From Paraescarpia echinospica (lineage: Eukaryota > Annelida > Polychaeta > Sabellida > Siboglinidae), in NCBI GenBank assembly GCA_020002185.1, contig CM034539.1:27416721-27480720 (forward strand): a DNA stretch of 64,000 bases, given 5' to 3'. Both the position numbers and the translations under genes were made by a program. The notes under the pieces are model-generated. The model made no database searches. It was not told where the DNA came from and saw only the letters and a list, made by a program, of their open reading frames with translations. This document shows, in pieces, positions 30,610 to 46,014 of this stretch; the stretch's first letter is position 1; the number at the start of each line of letters is the position of its first letter.

Positions 30610-33600
30610 CTGTGGCAATCGGGTTATAATGACACAGGCATGACATGTATACATGCAACTATTCATAAGTAAATCATTGAAATGTTGATGGTTATCTACC
30701 TACATGTTCTGCTCGGTTATATAAGAAACATGATTCCAGTGGTTCTGAGTGAATGGAAGTTGGAGTGACCAAGTAATCTTATATCTGGACAACCTGTTGG
30801 ACAATGAACAGTGGTCAGAAGGTGTTATGTATAGATGGTTCAAATAAATACGCAACAATGTGAACACACAACATTCATGAAGTTTAACTCCCACAGTTGT
30901 CATGAATTATTAATAATAGCAACTAGCTCGGTTTTGGTTCAGCAAAATGACTATTCAGATTCAGTACAAAATCCAATGGAACTGCATTCATGCAGATGTA
31001 TATTATTATTAGATGGAATTGTTAGAATTATTTATATTACTTAATGCAAAGGTTTTGGTACCATAATGAGTGGTGCTGTTCAGTTCAGTATTTTAATTAC
31101 CAAGCTGGTTGACCCTTGTTCACACCCCCTTAAAATTCCATAATTGTGTGACTCTGATAGAAAAGATTTCCTTTCTAATATTTATACGGGCACCTTCTTG
31201 CAATTGTGTCAAGCTATGACCCCATGTTCCTTCATTTCACAGTCTTTCTATAGCATCAGAATGTTGTATTGTACCATTGCCAATTATTTTTCCCAGTCAA
31301 CGTTTCCTTTATACCTTTACAATATCCTTGTTTATAGTAATATTTAATGTGTTATTCATTTGTGACTTGCTATATCTGCATAATACCTGAATTTTACCAT
31401 AAGAACAGAGAACGCTCTTACTTTGTCATCAATCACACCTGTTTATTTGTTAAACCTAAGTAAAGAATGTGTGACTTGTTTCCTAATCACCAACTTGTGG
31501 ACAGCGTTATTATCTCTTATGTTAGATTATAGATTACTGTTTGAGAATGAAATATTGTAGTAGTCGTAATGCTGTTTGTACATAAAACTGAATTTACTGT
31601 GCATGCTTCTATAACTCCCACTTATGGTACAACAATTTGCTGAGAATGCTTATATATATTAAAGAAATATCGCAATATGAGCAGAATGTTTGATTATATA
31701 TTATAGTAATGTGTTCAAATTAATTTAGCTTAAGGGTATAATTTTGTTTAATTACTTTCAATACCTATCGATTTGTGATCTAATGATTATTCTCTCGTGA
31801 TGTAGATGTGTAAAGGAATGTTGTAATTTTCAAACGTGCTATTTTTACTTCCTTATTAACAACATTGGTTATTAAATTAATAAACAATATTTAGATTTAG
31901 AAACATAGTATAATGCTCATTTTCTTCGATTTACCATAACATTGTTTTGCCTCCACAATGAATATACTGTGCCATAAAGGACATTTATTTGGGTAATCTC
32001 AGAACCTTCAGACTGACAGTTACATGCGCTAACCACTACAGTCTTTACAACATGTTATCGGATTCTGCAGAACGATTAAATACTTGATGGCTGCACAACT
32101 CGTGCATGCAATCTTTTTTCCGTTTAAAAAAACCTGATCAAATTCTTCCATAACTTAGGCATGACTTATATATTCGCAAATCTCTAACACCTATTCCGCC
32201 AAATTCTGCAAACAAACTGTTAGAAAAGTTGTTTTGAGTGAAGTATTTCTTACAACAGTATGTAAACTTCTTTCAGTGTTTACAATTCCTAATAGCAATG
32301 TACACACTTCTTTCTAAAACAGTAATACTACTATAGTCTATCAGTTGCAAAAACGCTGATTTTCACGCATGCGCAGATATAATATTCTTGCGAGACGACC
32401 GACAAAGTGGGCTGAGCTATATGCATGGTGGGCGGACCGATGGATATACTGTTTGAACTTTGGGAAACCAGAATTCGCTACCGTACCGGGTCGTTGTTCG
32501 ACCCACACCAAAATCCGTCGCTTTGAATCTCGCGAGAGATGATCCCTGGGTATGATTTACGAGAACTGAGCGTGACTTCCCAAGGCAATTACGTCACGTG
32601 CATCAACATATATTTTTCATTGCATTGGTTATAACCGCTAACACGGTAAACGCTGTTAGTGTGACCAAACTTTTCGCGCGGCACTGTGTTTTTGCATAGA
32701 AAGTGTAAGAATTTCAGTCATTAAAACCAACTTTCCTGACAATTTATTTGCATAGCATGAGACAAATAAGTGATACGGAGTTACAATTGTGGATATGTTT
32801 CGCGAATGTGTCTTCAGTTAAGATTTTTATTTAAAAAAACGGCATGTTTATATTATTGGCACGATCGTCGACAAGAGTCAATACCATGTTACATAAAATG
32901 TCCCTAACTGACCGGTGGACGGTTTACGTATTTTCGAACATTCGTAGAAAACGTAAAATATCCCGGTACGATCCCTTAGCCGGTAAGAACGTATAACCCA
33001 CGGGGAATGTCCAAAAACACTTAAAATCGTCATGGATCTTTCCTACTAGACTAGTAAGTAGTGTCGACGATGAATCCCAGCACTGACACAGTCACAGACC
33101 ACACTGTCCACACCACAGCCCGGCCCCAGGGCAATGACAGCAGGTTTCGCATCCGACATGCACATTTTCTCGGAGAAAAATGTTTATCTACCCACACACA
33201 CACAAATTTACTCGAGCGTTGATCTACTTACTTTGTGGGTGCACATCCCGTCGGTGCAGTAAACTTCAGTATGATCTATTCTTGCTGTGCGTGTGTTATG
33301 CAAGTTAATGATAGCGTGAGTGTCACCGACACTGTCAATCACTCAATGTTCGCCACGCCCACGGCCACGGCCCACGGCTCAGCGCATTTGCAGCCACTGG
33401 ATCAACGCTGTCAAAATAGGAACAGGCGAACGATGACTACATTGAATATAACATTTAATTTTATTTTTGTTCAATTCGCGCTACAGGCCCTATTAGCAAG
33501 TTCATGGACGTGAGTCCGACACGCTTTTCCTATGACGTATTTATTTAAAATACAATTCGGGACAGTTGTAAAAATGTAGATAATTATTCTCAGTTCTGCT

Positions 33601-33690
33601 GGACAGTGTAGCCTGTGCTATACTAGGCCTAGCCGGCTGTATTCAGTTAGACGTCATGAGTATTATGTGATGGTGTCCTTGTGATACCTA
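30610..33690. other. no gene seen
   Basis: AT-rich DNA without coding signal. The stretch 32340-33440 is less AT-rich and holds several CpG-containing blocks, which could be a promoter, but I see no gene to go with it. Confidence 0.45.
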
Positions 33691-34960
33691 GCCTTTGAAT
33701 ATACCATTGATCACAACACTCTTGTCAAACGTTTATCAATGTGGTATGGCATATCTGGCACAGCTCTGACCTGGTTTTCTTCATATCTAACCAATAGACA
33801 TCAATGTATAAAGATAGATAATTACTGTTCAACCTCACTCCCCACTTCATGTAGCATTCCCCAGGGTTCCCTTCTTGAGCCTTTGCTTTTCACTTTCTAC
33901 ACTACGCCACTCAGCTCTGTAATCCAAAGTCATAACTTGGATCATCACCTTTATGCAGATGACACACAGATCTACATTTCCTTGGCCACGCCCGATACAA
34001 GTCATTCCCTAAACCGACTCAACGATTGTCTCCAATATGTTTTCTCATGAATGACTGATAGCAAATTAAAGTTAAATGCAGACAAAACTGAATTCCTCAT
34101 CATTGGTACTCCAATGCAGCGAGGTAAACTTAAGGACTTCTTTCCAACATGCATCCTGAGTCAAAATATCACACCAGCAGCATCAGTACAGAATCTAGGA
34201 GTGACCTCTGATTGCGACTTCAATTTCAGACAACACATATCCCAAACGCGCCGTTGCTGTTTTTATCATATCCATGATCTTCGCCGCATTCGCCGACATA
34301 TGTCACATTCTGTCGCTAAGACTATCGCAACAGCTCTTGTTAGCAGCAGATTAGATTATTGCAATTCCCTCCTTCATAATATTGCTATCAAGGATATTGC
34401 AAAACTACAACGTGACCAAATTTTTTTAGCAAGGGTAGTCACACAATCTCCTCGATTCTCCCGCTCAGTGCCACTTCTAAAAATCACTGCATTGGCTCCC
34501 CGTGCGATATCGCATTATGTTTAAGACCTGCACAATCACCTACAAAGCCCTTTCATCCAAACAACCTAGTCAATTACACTCAATGCTCACACCAGGTAGA
34601 CAAGCCAGACAACTTCGGTTGTCTAGTTCGAAGTTGCTATCTGTTCCTAGAGTTAAGACAAAGGCTGGAACTCGAGCTTGTTCAGTTGCCGCGCCAACTA
34701 TATGGAATTCGGTTCCCGTTAATGTTAAATCAGCCAAAAATATTGTTACATTTCGTCGTCACCTCAAAACCTATCTTTTTAATATCGCCTATCCTCCCTA
34801 GCTTCCAAGCACATCCATCCATTTGTTGACGACTTTCGCCTATCACACGAGTACGAGAATACTTAAACCTTTGGTTTTGGTGCGCCACTGAGCTCGGATT
34901 GTCTGACGATATTGGCGCGTTAGAAGTTATTTATTAATAATATTATTATTATTATATATC
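33690..34960 (+). pseudogene. 5'-truncated LINE reverse transcriptase (Jockey/CR1-type)
   Basis: Starts within the palm (AFEYTIDHNTLVKRL), then PQGSLLEPLLFTFY, the catalytic box HHLYADDTQIY, a stop at 34048, LNADKTEFLIIG, LGVTSDCDF and the C-terminal region RLDYCNSLLHNI. The third frame contains the 3' end with VAAPTIWNSVPVNVK. The copy ends before an (ATT)n-like tail at about 34930-34960. Stops and shifts show it is dead. Confidence 0.85.
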
Positions 34961-35059
34961 TACAATACCAAACTACTTTTAAACATTTATGTCAGCACTA
35001 AAATGTTACACCTGGAGGCTGGATCCTTTTAACAAGATTTAACAAGATTGCCATCCAGA

Positions 35060-36910
35060 AAATTACTCTGGATGGCAGGTGGACAAGGAAGCCTTTTGGC
35101 TTATCGAGAGTCCAATACTTTTTATCTACATGTATCCCGCCTTTTTAAGGTGTGTGTCGATTTTATTTTTAAACATATTCACGCTACTAGCACCAACACA
35201 ATCAGGAGATAATCTGTTCCATTCATTTACAGTCCTTTGTGAGAATGAGAACTTTCTTATATCTAATCTACACTGCTCCTTTACTAATGTAGCTTCATGT
35301 CCTCTGGTCCTTCTATTTTTCTTAACTGAGAAAAAAAAAATTCTATCAATATTTTCATAACCATTCAATATTTTAAACACTTCTGTGTGATCTCCTCTCA
35401 ATCTCCTGGTCTCTAATGTTGTTAAACCACATTCTTTTAGGCGTATTTCGTAACTAAGATCCCTCAGATTTGGTATCATTTTAGTCGCTCTCCTCTGTAC
35501 TCTTTCTAGCATATCTATGTCCTTCTTGCGATATGGCCTCCATGCTTGTATACAATATTCTAAATGAGGCCTCACTATTGTTTTGTACAGCGGTACTATT
35601 AATTCTTTTTTCTTATACGCTATATTTCGCCTAATTAATCCAAGGATTTGATTTCCCTTTGACGCTGCAATTCCGCACTGCTCTGAAACCTTCATATCAG
35701 CACTAATGGTTAACCCCAAGTCCTTTTCTTTTACAGTAGTACTTAGAACAGTACCCCCCATTTTATATTTTACCTCTTCATTCCCATGACCTGTGTGGAG
35801 GCATTTACATTTCCCAAAATTGAACAGCATTTGCCACTTTTCAGACCATTTGATCAACCTATCAAGATCATCTTGTAAATGCTGTCTGTCTCCATCACTT
35901 TTAATCCTTCTAAACACTTTTGTATCATCCGCAAATTTTAACACCTTGCTTGTTATATCATCGTCCAAATCGTTGATATATATTAAGAATAATATAGGTC
36001 CTAGTACTGATCCCTGTGGTACCCCACTCAATACCGATTTCCAGTTTGAAGCCTCCCCATCAACTACTACACGTTGTCTTCTGTCATTCAGCCATTTTTC
36101 TATCCAGTTTATTATACCATTTCCTATGCCATGGGCCTTTAGCTTAAGGAGTAATCTTTGATGTGGTACTTTGTCGAAAGCTTTTTGAAAATCTAAATAG
36201 ATGATATCTACTGGTGATCCCTCATCTACCCACCTAGTGATGTCTTCCAAAAAACATAACATATTTGTTAAGCATGACCTCGCTTTTAAAAACCCATGTT
36301 GAGATGGGTTTATCAAGTTATGTTTAACAAGAAAATCCACCATGTTATCTTTAATTAGTCTTTCTAATAATTTGCAAATCACTGATGTTAAACTCACAGG
36401 TCTATAGTTCTCTGACTTGTTTCTCGAACCTTTTTTAAATAACGGTATAATGTTTGCCTCTTTCCATTCTAAAGGAACCACTCCCTCTTCTAATGACAAA
36501 TTGAAAACTGTTGCAAGCGGTACGCTAATTTGTTCTACAATTTCCAATAGTAGTTTGGGCGGAATCCCGTCCACTCCAGGTGATTTATTATCCTTCATAG
36601 CCCTTATTTTCTTAGCTACCATTTCCGAGGTTACAACTAACTGTCCTAAATAGTCTGAATCTGCCCCCTTGAACTTAGCCTCTGGTACTGGCAGTGAACT
36701 AATATCTTCCCTGGTAAACACTGAACTAAAATACTCATTCAGGTCTTCTGCCATTAAGAATCCCTCTGATATTGTATTTCCAGCATTATCTTCTAGAGGA
36801 CCGACCTTATCCTGAACTTTCTGTTTGCTTCGAATATACGCATAAAAACTCTTACTGTCATGTTTATATTTTCTGTTATGCTAAAGGTAGTTTCTTATTT
36901 CCTCTATTTG
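35060..36910 (-). pseudogene. CR1-like LINE, long ORF2 part (542-codon open frame)
   Basis: The minus-strand frame 35126-36754 is fully open and covers the whole reverse transcriptase. Motifs include NKSPGVDGIPPKLL, NYRPVSLTSVICKLLE, HGFLKARSCLTNML, YLDFQKAFDKVPH, GVPQGSVLGPILFLIYINDL, the catalytic FADDTK, and a CR1-type C-terminus with VRPHLEYC and RVQRRATKMI. Upstream the frame stays open to a TAG near 36882 with YKHDSKSFYAYIRSKQKV, but the endonuclease is missing, so the copy is 5'-truncated. It is the best preserved retrotransposon frame here and therefore probably young. Confidence 0.9.
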
Positions 36911-36911
36911 C

Positions 36912-37133
36912 ATTTTTACCACTCCCCATGGCTGTGACCTGTGTTATACCTGTAGTTGCAATACTTGAAGCTGGACTTTATTGAAAACTTTCTAAAATTC
37001 TAAGTACCTAGCAGATAATATTATATTATCGAATGGTTACCCCTTTTCAATTCCCTGTATGTGACTTCTTATAAAACAAACACAAGAAATGTCTAAGTAA
37101 TCAAATTCGAAATAGATATAAACTTGTGACTAC

Positions 37134-37165
<32 letters not shown>

Positions 37166-37500
37166 GACATTAGAAAATGCTGTGATAAATACAGTTGATA
37201 TATTCAGAAATAATATGTGGTCAATGTATGCAATATATAATTATTTATTTTCATTACAATGTTTTAAAATGAAGGAATATAATGTGTGCGTGCGTGCATG
37301 CGTGCGTGTGTATAAACATGCAATTCGACAAGTGTTGGCTAAAGAGTAAGTATATTTGAATCTATGTTCCAATCAAAATCTGAACAATTTCAACAACATA
37401 AATATTCAGCTGCACGTATAATTAACACTGAACAAAGAGACAACATGAACATATACACATCTAAATTCAATGGCAATTACCCACTTTACTCAATAGTAGT
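36912..37500. other. no gene; (AT)n tract at 37137-37165
   Basis: Short AT microsatellite and otherwise featureless DNA. Confidence 0.6.
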
Positions 37501-37990
<490 letters not shown>

Positions 37991-37994
37991 TATG

Positions 37995-38398
<404 letters not shown>

Positions 38399-38399
38399 T

Positions 38400-38652
38400 A
38401 AATTGTAGGAAACCCACGCGTCGTACCTGCAAACATGCGGGGTTTTTTTGCGGTGCGCAGGAAGGCGACAAACTGCATGCAGTCACGCTTGATAGCTAGT
38501 ACTAGCTACCTGTGGGAATTACTGCCACCATCTGCTAGATTTACAGTTGATTTAAAATGACAGAATAGTTTAATATATATATTCTACTTTTTCATCGACA
38601 CTAATTACACAGATGTTTTCAATTGTGTACGTTAATCAGGTGTTGTATAATG

Positions 38653-38691
<39 letters not shown>

Positions 38692-40720
38692 CGTGCGTGC
38701 GAGCGTGCGTGTGTTAAAGTTGCATTCTGAGTTAATTAAAATTGTTAACGCATTTTAGGAAAGTGAATGTATACCATGATCAATATTTGCTTGCTATCAT
38801 ATATGTTGCTCTGTGTGATTTGATACGATATTTTTTAAATGAAGCATTTGTTAACAAACAACGAAGATGGGGTTTTCCAAGATGTTGATCTATTTTTACC
38901 TTCCGGTCGAATTATCCTGCGAACGAGATTATAAACCCTGTCTCGCACATGTTGCGACCAGTAAACATGCAGACTGGGTAAACAAATGAGGTGTGTGGAC
39001 GATAAAGTCTGGATTTGATTAAATAGAAACACTGATATACATGTAGCTAAGTGCATGCATACTACGTTTGCAAATACATAGGCTTGCTGGTTATGTAAAT
39101 CACGCTAGTAAAATAAAGTTATTTGCCTAACGACAATCGAATCGAGCGTAGCCACTGCACTGGCGCTGGCCATTGCCGCGCCGGGAATGGCATGGATGCA
39201 GTCGGGGGAGCACACTAACCAAAACATTTAAGATTATGTCTTACATTTACAACGATACGTACTAATTACTTAATTAGACATTCCATATGCATGCATTGAA
39301 CATAATTTGAACCAGTGGTAATGTTTACTATTAGTGGTGCGTCAAGTTCAACGTTCGTCTTGCTATTGTCTGGGTCACGTGTCCTAAATTCGTGCATCGT
39401 CCTGTTCAGACAGTTCAGTGCCTCGCAGCCTTGTGTGTCATTTATAATTTTGTTTGACTGCATCGATTAAGGTTTATGTTAAACCGACAGTAGCAATGGG
39501 TAAATGTGGTCGGCATGTCATCATTCAATGTAAACGTCTTAGGTTTTAGAGAAAAAAACACAGCTATAAAACCGCCTTGCCACGGAATTACACGATGCAC
39601 GAACTTGAATCACTAGTATAATAAATGGGTTGATCGATCCAGCAATGCATTGTATAATTATACAATGTATTGATGCATTTCTGGTTCATGTTACGCATCT
39701 GTTATAATTTTCTATCCTGTTTATAAGAGGTCGACCAACTTGAATGTCCAGGACCAAAGTGTTTTGCATAACACAATCATTTACAGGAATTGTGCAGGAG
39801 ATGACAGATAGGACAGGAATTGGGTAGGAGATGAATCATTCCAGACATAATTATTTCATAGAACCTTCAGCATATATCCACTATACTGGATTTATGACCA
39901 TTTTTTGCATGAGTCTCACTCTGCAAAGCCCTAACTGTTATAATTGTAAGTTGACATATTAAATGCTGCTGGCCGGATCACTAGTTTTCGATTCACTAGT
40001 GTGAAGTGACCCTTGATAAGACGCTAGTTATCTGCAGTCAGGTATGTATACATTTCTATTATCCAAACAAGGATATTTGTTAGTCCAAGAATGTAAACAA
40101 ATCGCAAACGTCTAAGCTGGAGTAAAAGTACATATCTGGTAGTGAATATAAATATCACCGGTAGCATGTGTTTAACAGTATTTGGGGTAAAGGCATTGTT
40201 AAGGTTTGTGAAGAAAACTTGTAACGTTGCTCACAGAATCATAAGATTTTCACACTTTCATGTTGTGGAAATCATACTTGTAACCAGGGTTACTGTGCTG
40301 GTAGTCAAATGGCCTAGTGTTGTAACAACAGAACACAACAGTATGTGCGTTAATGACATAACATCTGAGAAACCATATAGTAAGTCAACAAGCTACAGAT
40401 GAATAAGGTATACAAATGTATAATTTGGATGCCAGCTTCTGTACCATAATAATACAGCATTCTAGAAACACAAATGTGTGTTTTGTAATCTAAAAATGGA
40501 TTGTTGTATGTGTGTGTTTACTTTTATGTTGATGAATTGAAATATGTAAATGTTATTTTGAGGGATACATAAAAATGTAGCAGTGGAACACTTTCTGCTC
40601 ACGAGTATATCTGAAAAAGGATACCGCTATAAATACTGTTCCGACACTTATTGTTATTGCCAAACACTTGTTGTCTTATGGAACGCTGTTTCATACATGT
40701 TGTCTACATTGTTAGATATG
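38400..40720. other. no gene; (GT)n(GC)n tract at 38657-38712
   Basis: After the second TG tract at 38712 comes TTAAAGTTGCATTCTGAG, the same terminal motif as the 48.05-kb MITE, perhaps a further remnant. Nothing coding is seen. Confidence 0.5.
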
Positions 40721-40724
40721 TGGA

Positions 40725-40830
40725 GAACAGTGGCACAGTGACTAGAGCATCGGAATCTCAACTGAGAGAATCCGGGTTCGAATCCTGTGCTGGGCATTTC
40801 CATGAAAACAGGGGAAAAGGTCTTATATTT
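40725..40830 (+). repeat. tRNA-derived SINE
   Basis: AGTGGCACAGTGACTAGAGC (A-box region) and GGGTTCGAATCC (B-box) spaced as in tRNA genes, but without a tRNA acceptor stem. Confidence 0.75.
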
Positions 40831-40839
40831 TACTGAATT

Positions 40840-43465
40840 TCCAAAGAAAATAGTATTTTGTATGGTGGGACATAACTTAAAGTTGTTGGAGAAAAACAAT
40901 TTTCAATGTTTGCACATTGCATTATGTGAAAATGTACCATTCAAACATTATGTACAGAATTTGCAAAATTCACTCATCCAGCACATCAATAATTAGGTGC
41001 CCTTTGCAGCCCTATTGTCTAATTCAATCTGGGTTTCACTAATTTATACTATTTCTCGAGGCATTAGTCTCATGCATTTTGAAAATAAAAATTGCAAATC
41101 TATTCTGTTTTTGGGGAAAGGCTTCTAGACTTGAATGGTTCAATTGATGTAAAGCGAGTAATAAAATTGAGGATTCTTCATTTTACACAGAAACCCCTGG
41201 TAGCTTGAGATTGCCAACTATAAATCTCTTCTTATAGGATGTACCTAACTAAATAATATTAACAACATCCATATCTAGTCTACATGGATTATGATATTGG
41301 GCATTGAATATATGTAACGCGAGTCAAAAAAAAAATTGTAGCGTAACGCTAGTCACAAAGCTTTTATGGCAGTGACTTGTCATTTATTTTTATTTTTTTA
41401 TTAAAATTGTGGATAAGTTAGTTGCAAAGACTTCACATAGATACATATATTCAATAAAAAGAACCATTTATTAAAAAAAGATGCAACAGTTGTGTATTAA
41501 TTGATAATAATGTACTGAGTGGAATGTCAGGCCGGTGCGTACAGGTTTTTCCTGCTATTCACATAATGTGTTTATGTTAAAACAATTTTTTTTACAGAAT
41601 AAAATACTGAATTATAGGTTACCAGGTAGTAATTACAGAGATAGATTAATATGATGAACCATATATATATAATATGTGCCCAGACTACTCATCATTACTA
41701 CGAACATGTTTTAGTTGTGAAAAGGGGAACTCCTTTAAATAAGTACTGCTACTTTTTGTGTAACATTAAATAGGTTATTTTTAAGAATACCAATAATAAA
41801 CTGAGTGAAGCCACCCATCGCTGTATTCCATTGCGGCCATCTTCGTTTTCTAAATGTGTAATCACAAATGAAGGCGTCAGAACTTACTTGGATTTATGGA
41901 TCTACGTACAACTATACATGGAGGTTAGTCTGGATAATTATATTTGGTTGCAAGTGTTCTTGCAAAGGTATAAGGTCATTACACATTTCTTGATTGAAAT
42001 CACTATGTTCAAGTTCGCATTACTTTGTTTGGATAACATGAAAAGGTTAATGTATATTTTTAACTAATATTGTCTCCTTTCTCCATTACATTGTCTTCAC
42101 AAAATAATACAAACAGAAAAATCCATTTCCCTCAAGCTAAAGTGTGCCTGATCAGTTAATACATGATAGCTGACTTCACGTAACGCGAGTCACGGTAACG
42201 TGAGTCACGCTGGTTATGTATTATTTGTGTATGGTGTTGGTAGAATTTCAATTTACTAATTGTGTTTTTTAAACGCTATTTAGTTGTGATTCATTCACGG
42301 GTATACGTTGGTTTCTGTCATTTATAGGAGATATTTCACATGAACCAATGTAGGTTTTTCTGTTTTCCTTTTGCCATAACACTAGTCACGCTATAAGTAG
42401 ATGCAATTAAAAACCATATTATGCAATCAAATTATTATGTGTTGATATCATTTAATACGCTATGCCAATAGGTTTTTATTCACAGAAGATGGAATTATTA
42501 TTGCACATATATGCAAAATATAGTTTCTAAAATGGGCAAAATTGTAACGCGAGTCACGGTGGAAATAACCTGCTGCTGTATCAAACCTTGGACAAGTTTG
42601 TTCAAATTTATTTCAAGTTGTATAAATAAATATCCACCACTGTCGGTAGCCAGTGGTGGATATTTATGTACGAATATTTTTCATGCATTAATTACAACAT
42701 GGCTGAATACTTCCCAGAGAAGTCGAAATGGTGTTTGATTGAACAGGTCAGCCAGGGAGTAAAGTGTAAAGAGCATTGAGCAGTCCAGAGGACGGGATAC
42801 TGTGCTATATAAAAACTTACATTTATGTTGGTAAATTTATATTTTATAAACATAGCAACTTGGTGGTGTATAATTAACCTGCTATATTTATTTGTAATTT
42901 TTCTTCTTTCACATGTAAATAATTTATTTTTAGGTGCATTTTGTCATGCTGTTTGTGTGCATAACATTACTGCTTTTCTTGACACTCTCCCTTATTAATA
43001 ACTGATTTACAACATTTTTTACATTGTATTATAGATTGCTTGTATTTGCAGGAATTCTTGAAATAAATATAAATCATCTTAATAATTTGATAAAAATCTT
43101 CTTTGTCATATGTCATTGTTTATTTCATTTTCATTTTGCCCGATTTTCTGTTTGTTCCCCACATGAGAGACATTAGGTACACCAAAATACACAGATAGCT
43201 CACATAACACAGAATAATAAGAACACTTTTATGAGTGTTATTCTTGGGTCAGATTGTGTTTGTAACATACAGTATATGGAATAATATTTGTCTGTAGTAG
43301 AAATCGTGTGTAATTGTTGGCCTATTTGAAAGTTGGCTAGGTTTCAACTACAATGCAAGCAGTCAAATATGGGTATGCCTTGAGTATTTGCACAAGTAAA
43401 TACAATTGATTACACTAATTTTCTCTGTAATCATACTCCTACATTTTACAGTATCATATTTGACT
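40840..43465. other. no gene; recurring GTAACGCGAGTCACG motif
   Basis: The motif GTAACGCGAGTCA(CG) or a close variant appears near 41315, 41340, 42180, 42195, 42380 and 42545. No convincing coding exon is seen. Confidence 0.5.
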
Positions 43466-43476
43466 ACATTTGTGAC

Positions 43477-44318
43477 CAGGCCTGGGTTCAAGTACATTAC
43501 AATTTAATATATTACTATTACCTATTAGTACTACTAGTTGAATTGCATATGTTACTATTGCATTTGTAGCAATTACTATTATATTATTTAATTGGAACTA
43601 TGTAGTATAATACATGGTATGCTTAACTATATACCACAAAAATCGTATTTAGTATTATCTACTAACTACACAGTTTATGGATAGAACATAGTTTTCATTT
43701 TATATTTCAGTACTGTATATAGGAATGAAAGACAAAAGCTATGTCGCTGTCACTTCAACTTTTTTAATTATAATCAATGTAATTAAACCATACTACACTA
43801 CTGCTGCTTGGTGGATAGTTGAGTATTGGCACAAGTACAAATGCATCAGGATGTTTTTCATACCTCTGTTGTTTAGGCCTAGTAATATGTGGACAGCCAC
43901 TAAACCCATACAGGCTTGTAGTTGGCATGAGAACCAACTTCAAAGAACTATTGAATCCCTTTAGCCATGCAGCTGTCACACTGTCCCAATGTCTGGTAGT
44001 GCTATGTAAACTCCATAACCTCCAGGGTGAAACCGACTGAGGGCCATGATTCACAGAAGAGCAATCATAAAACCTGGTGAAACTAGTGGAATATTCTTTT
44101 CCTTGTAAATAATTAAATAACCATACCACAAAATGGCGGAAATAAGTGCAACTCAAAGTTAACTTTGAAATGTCCAATAGTAATATAAAAGTAATAGGTC
44201 ACCGTCAATTACTATTACATTGCTTTCTATTACTATTACATTGTGTTTTCTTCAACATATTACAGTTACTATTACTTCATTATTTGTAATTGTCACTATC
44301 ACTAATACCCCAGGCCTA
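43477..44318. mobile_element. non-autonomous hAT element, 842 bp, 8-bp TSD
   Basis: Ends are CAGGCCTGGG and CCCAGGCCTA, short inverted repeats typical of hAT. They are flanked by a perfect 8-bp duplication TTTGTGAC at 43469-43476 and 44319-44326, the duplication length of the hAT superfamily. Subterminal regions on both sides are rich in ATTACTATTAC, arranged inverted. The longest frames inside (137 codons minus, 79 codons plus) show no transposase motif, so it is a non-autonomous copy. Confidence 0.9.
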
Positions 44319-44329
44319 TTTGTGACCAA

Positions 44330-45875
44330 CCAATACCAAGGGTGAGGTGATTACACCACAAATGTAATCAGTTATGATTACTATTGAAATGTATGATAAC
44401 TTAAAATATGAGTGTAATCAATTACGATTTATATATTTCTGGCAAGTAAACATTATTACAATTATTTGATAATGGTTACATTTAATAATATAATTGATTT
44501 AATGAAATAAACCTAACATTTTATTTCCACCAATTATATTCAAGTAAAATTACGCCTACATTTATACTGTGCAATAAATGCAGTGTGCCATTGTATTAAC
44601 AGTAAACACCTTCAAAACCACTAAAATCGAAATTAATGTTATGATAACCTGGGCTTTATGTATGGGCCAATAGGCACACTGTCACAAACGGGTTCACAAG
44701 TATTATTCACGCCACGGTATACTCATAATGATTAAATAATATCCGGGTGACGTTTCTGCGCGTGCGCGTATCTACTCTAGGGGAATGTATTTAGCATCAG
44801 CGTCTTCATTTATCCGGGCGTTATGTATGTTTATATGTATATATATAATTACATATATGTCTATATATATATATATATATATATGAATTATAAAATGTTT
44901 GCTTCCCACAGACATGAACAATTTATGTCGTAGACCAGTTTCCTCACCACGCACACGTCACGTGACTTACTCTTAGACTTGGTCACAAATCTGAAACAGC
45001 AAATTATAATTATGTACTCTAACTATAACGCTCGTATTACGATAACAAACGAAACATATTTAACTACTGGATAATATTTACATTACGTGATCTACTGGTG
45101 CCAAATATCACGCCTTACATATGCACATAAACATCACCCGGATAAAATGTAACGCCCGGATAAATGTAAGCGCGACAACTTTCCAAAATGTCGGGGCTCT
45201 GTAAACCGCGGAACGAGGCGGAACAACGCGGAACCGATGTAAAAATCTCTCTAACATTCGATGTGTGCTTCGCATCAGACTGGTACTTCATACATATTTA
45301 AACATCTGGCAATATGAAGGCATACTATGGAGATTAAGGTATATTTCTATGTGATGGATCGAAGACGATAACATTTCGCTAGTGATTGCCGGAACCGCCG
45401 GTAGATGTCAATCGTTCCATCGACGTTCCGTATCATAAACATGTAATTGAATCTATATATCTATATATTATGCCTTCATATTGTTGGACAGGGTGTATTA
45501 CATGAATATTTAACTATACGTGAAGTATAAGTCTGATTCAAAACATACATCAAATGCTAGAGAGATTTTACATCGGTGCCGCGTTCCGCCGCCGCGTCCC
45601 ACAGTTTACAGACGCCCCAAACTGTCATCAAAAGGACACGTCACCCGCTCGACAGCGGTATTCCCTTGTCGATTACGTCCAACCAATCAGCGAATTAAAA
45701 AAACGCTAGCCCCGTGGATATAATTAAACGTCTTTTGCGCCGTTTTATCATAAAATAGCATAGTATGTGAATGCAAGTTAATAGGAAGTTGAGGAAAATG
45801 ATATGTAGTCTATGGAACATGTTGACTCGCTGGAAATTTGTATTTTAAACATGGAGGAACTCAGAATGCAGCTTT
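44330..45875. other. no gene seen
   Basis: AT-rich; short (TA)n runs near 44835-44885 and a sequence rich in CCGCGGAAC at 45200-45230. Confidence 0.5.
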
Positions 45876-45884
45876 AAATGTGTG

Positions 45885-46013
<129 letters not shown>

Positions 46014-46014
46014 C

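Noticed and set aside
40725..40800. A tRNA gene
   Set aside because: Only the A and B boxes fit. The acceptor stem does not pair, and the same sequence occurs diverged at three other sites, so it is a SINE.
43725..44177. Frames inside the hAT element as a transposase
   Set aside because: No DDE or hATC dimerisation motif is visible, and the element is too short to be autonomous.
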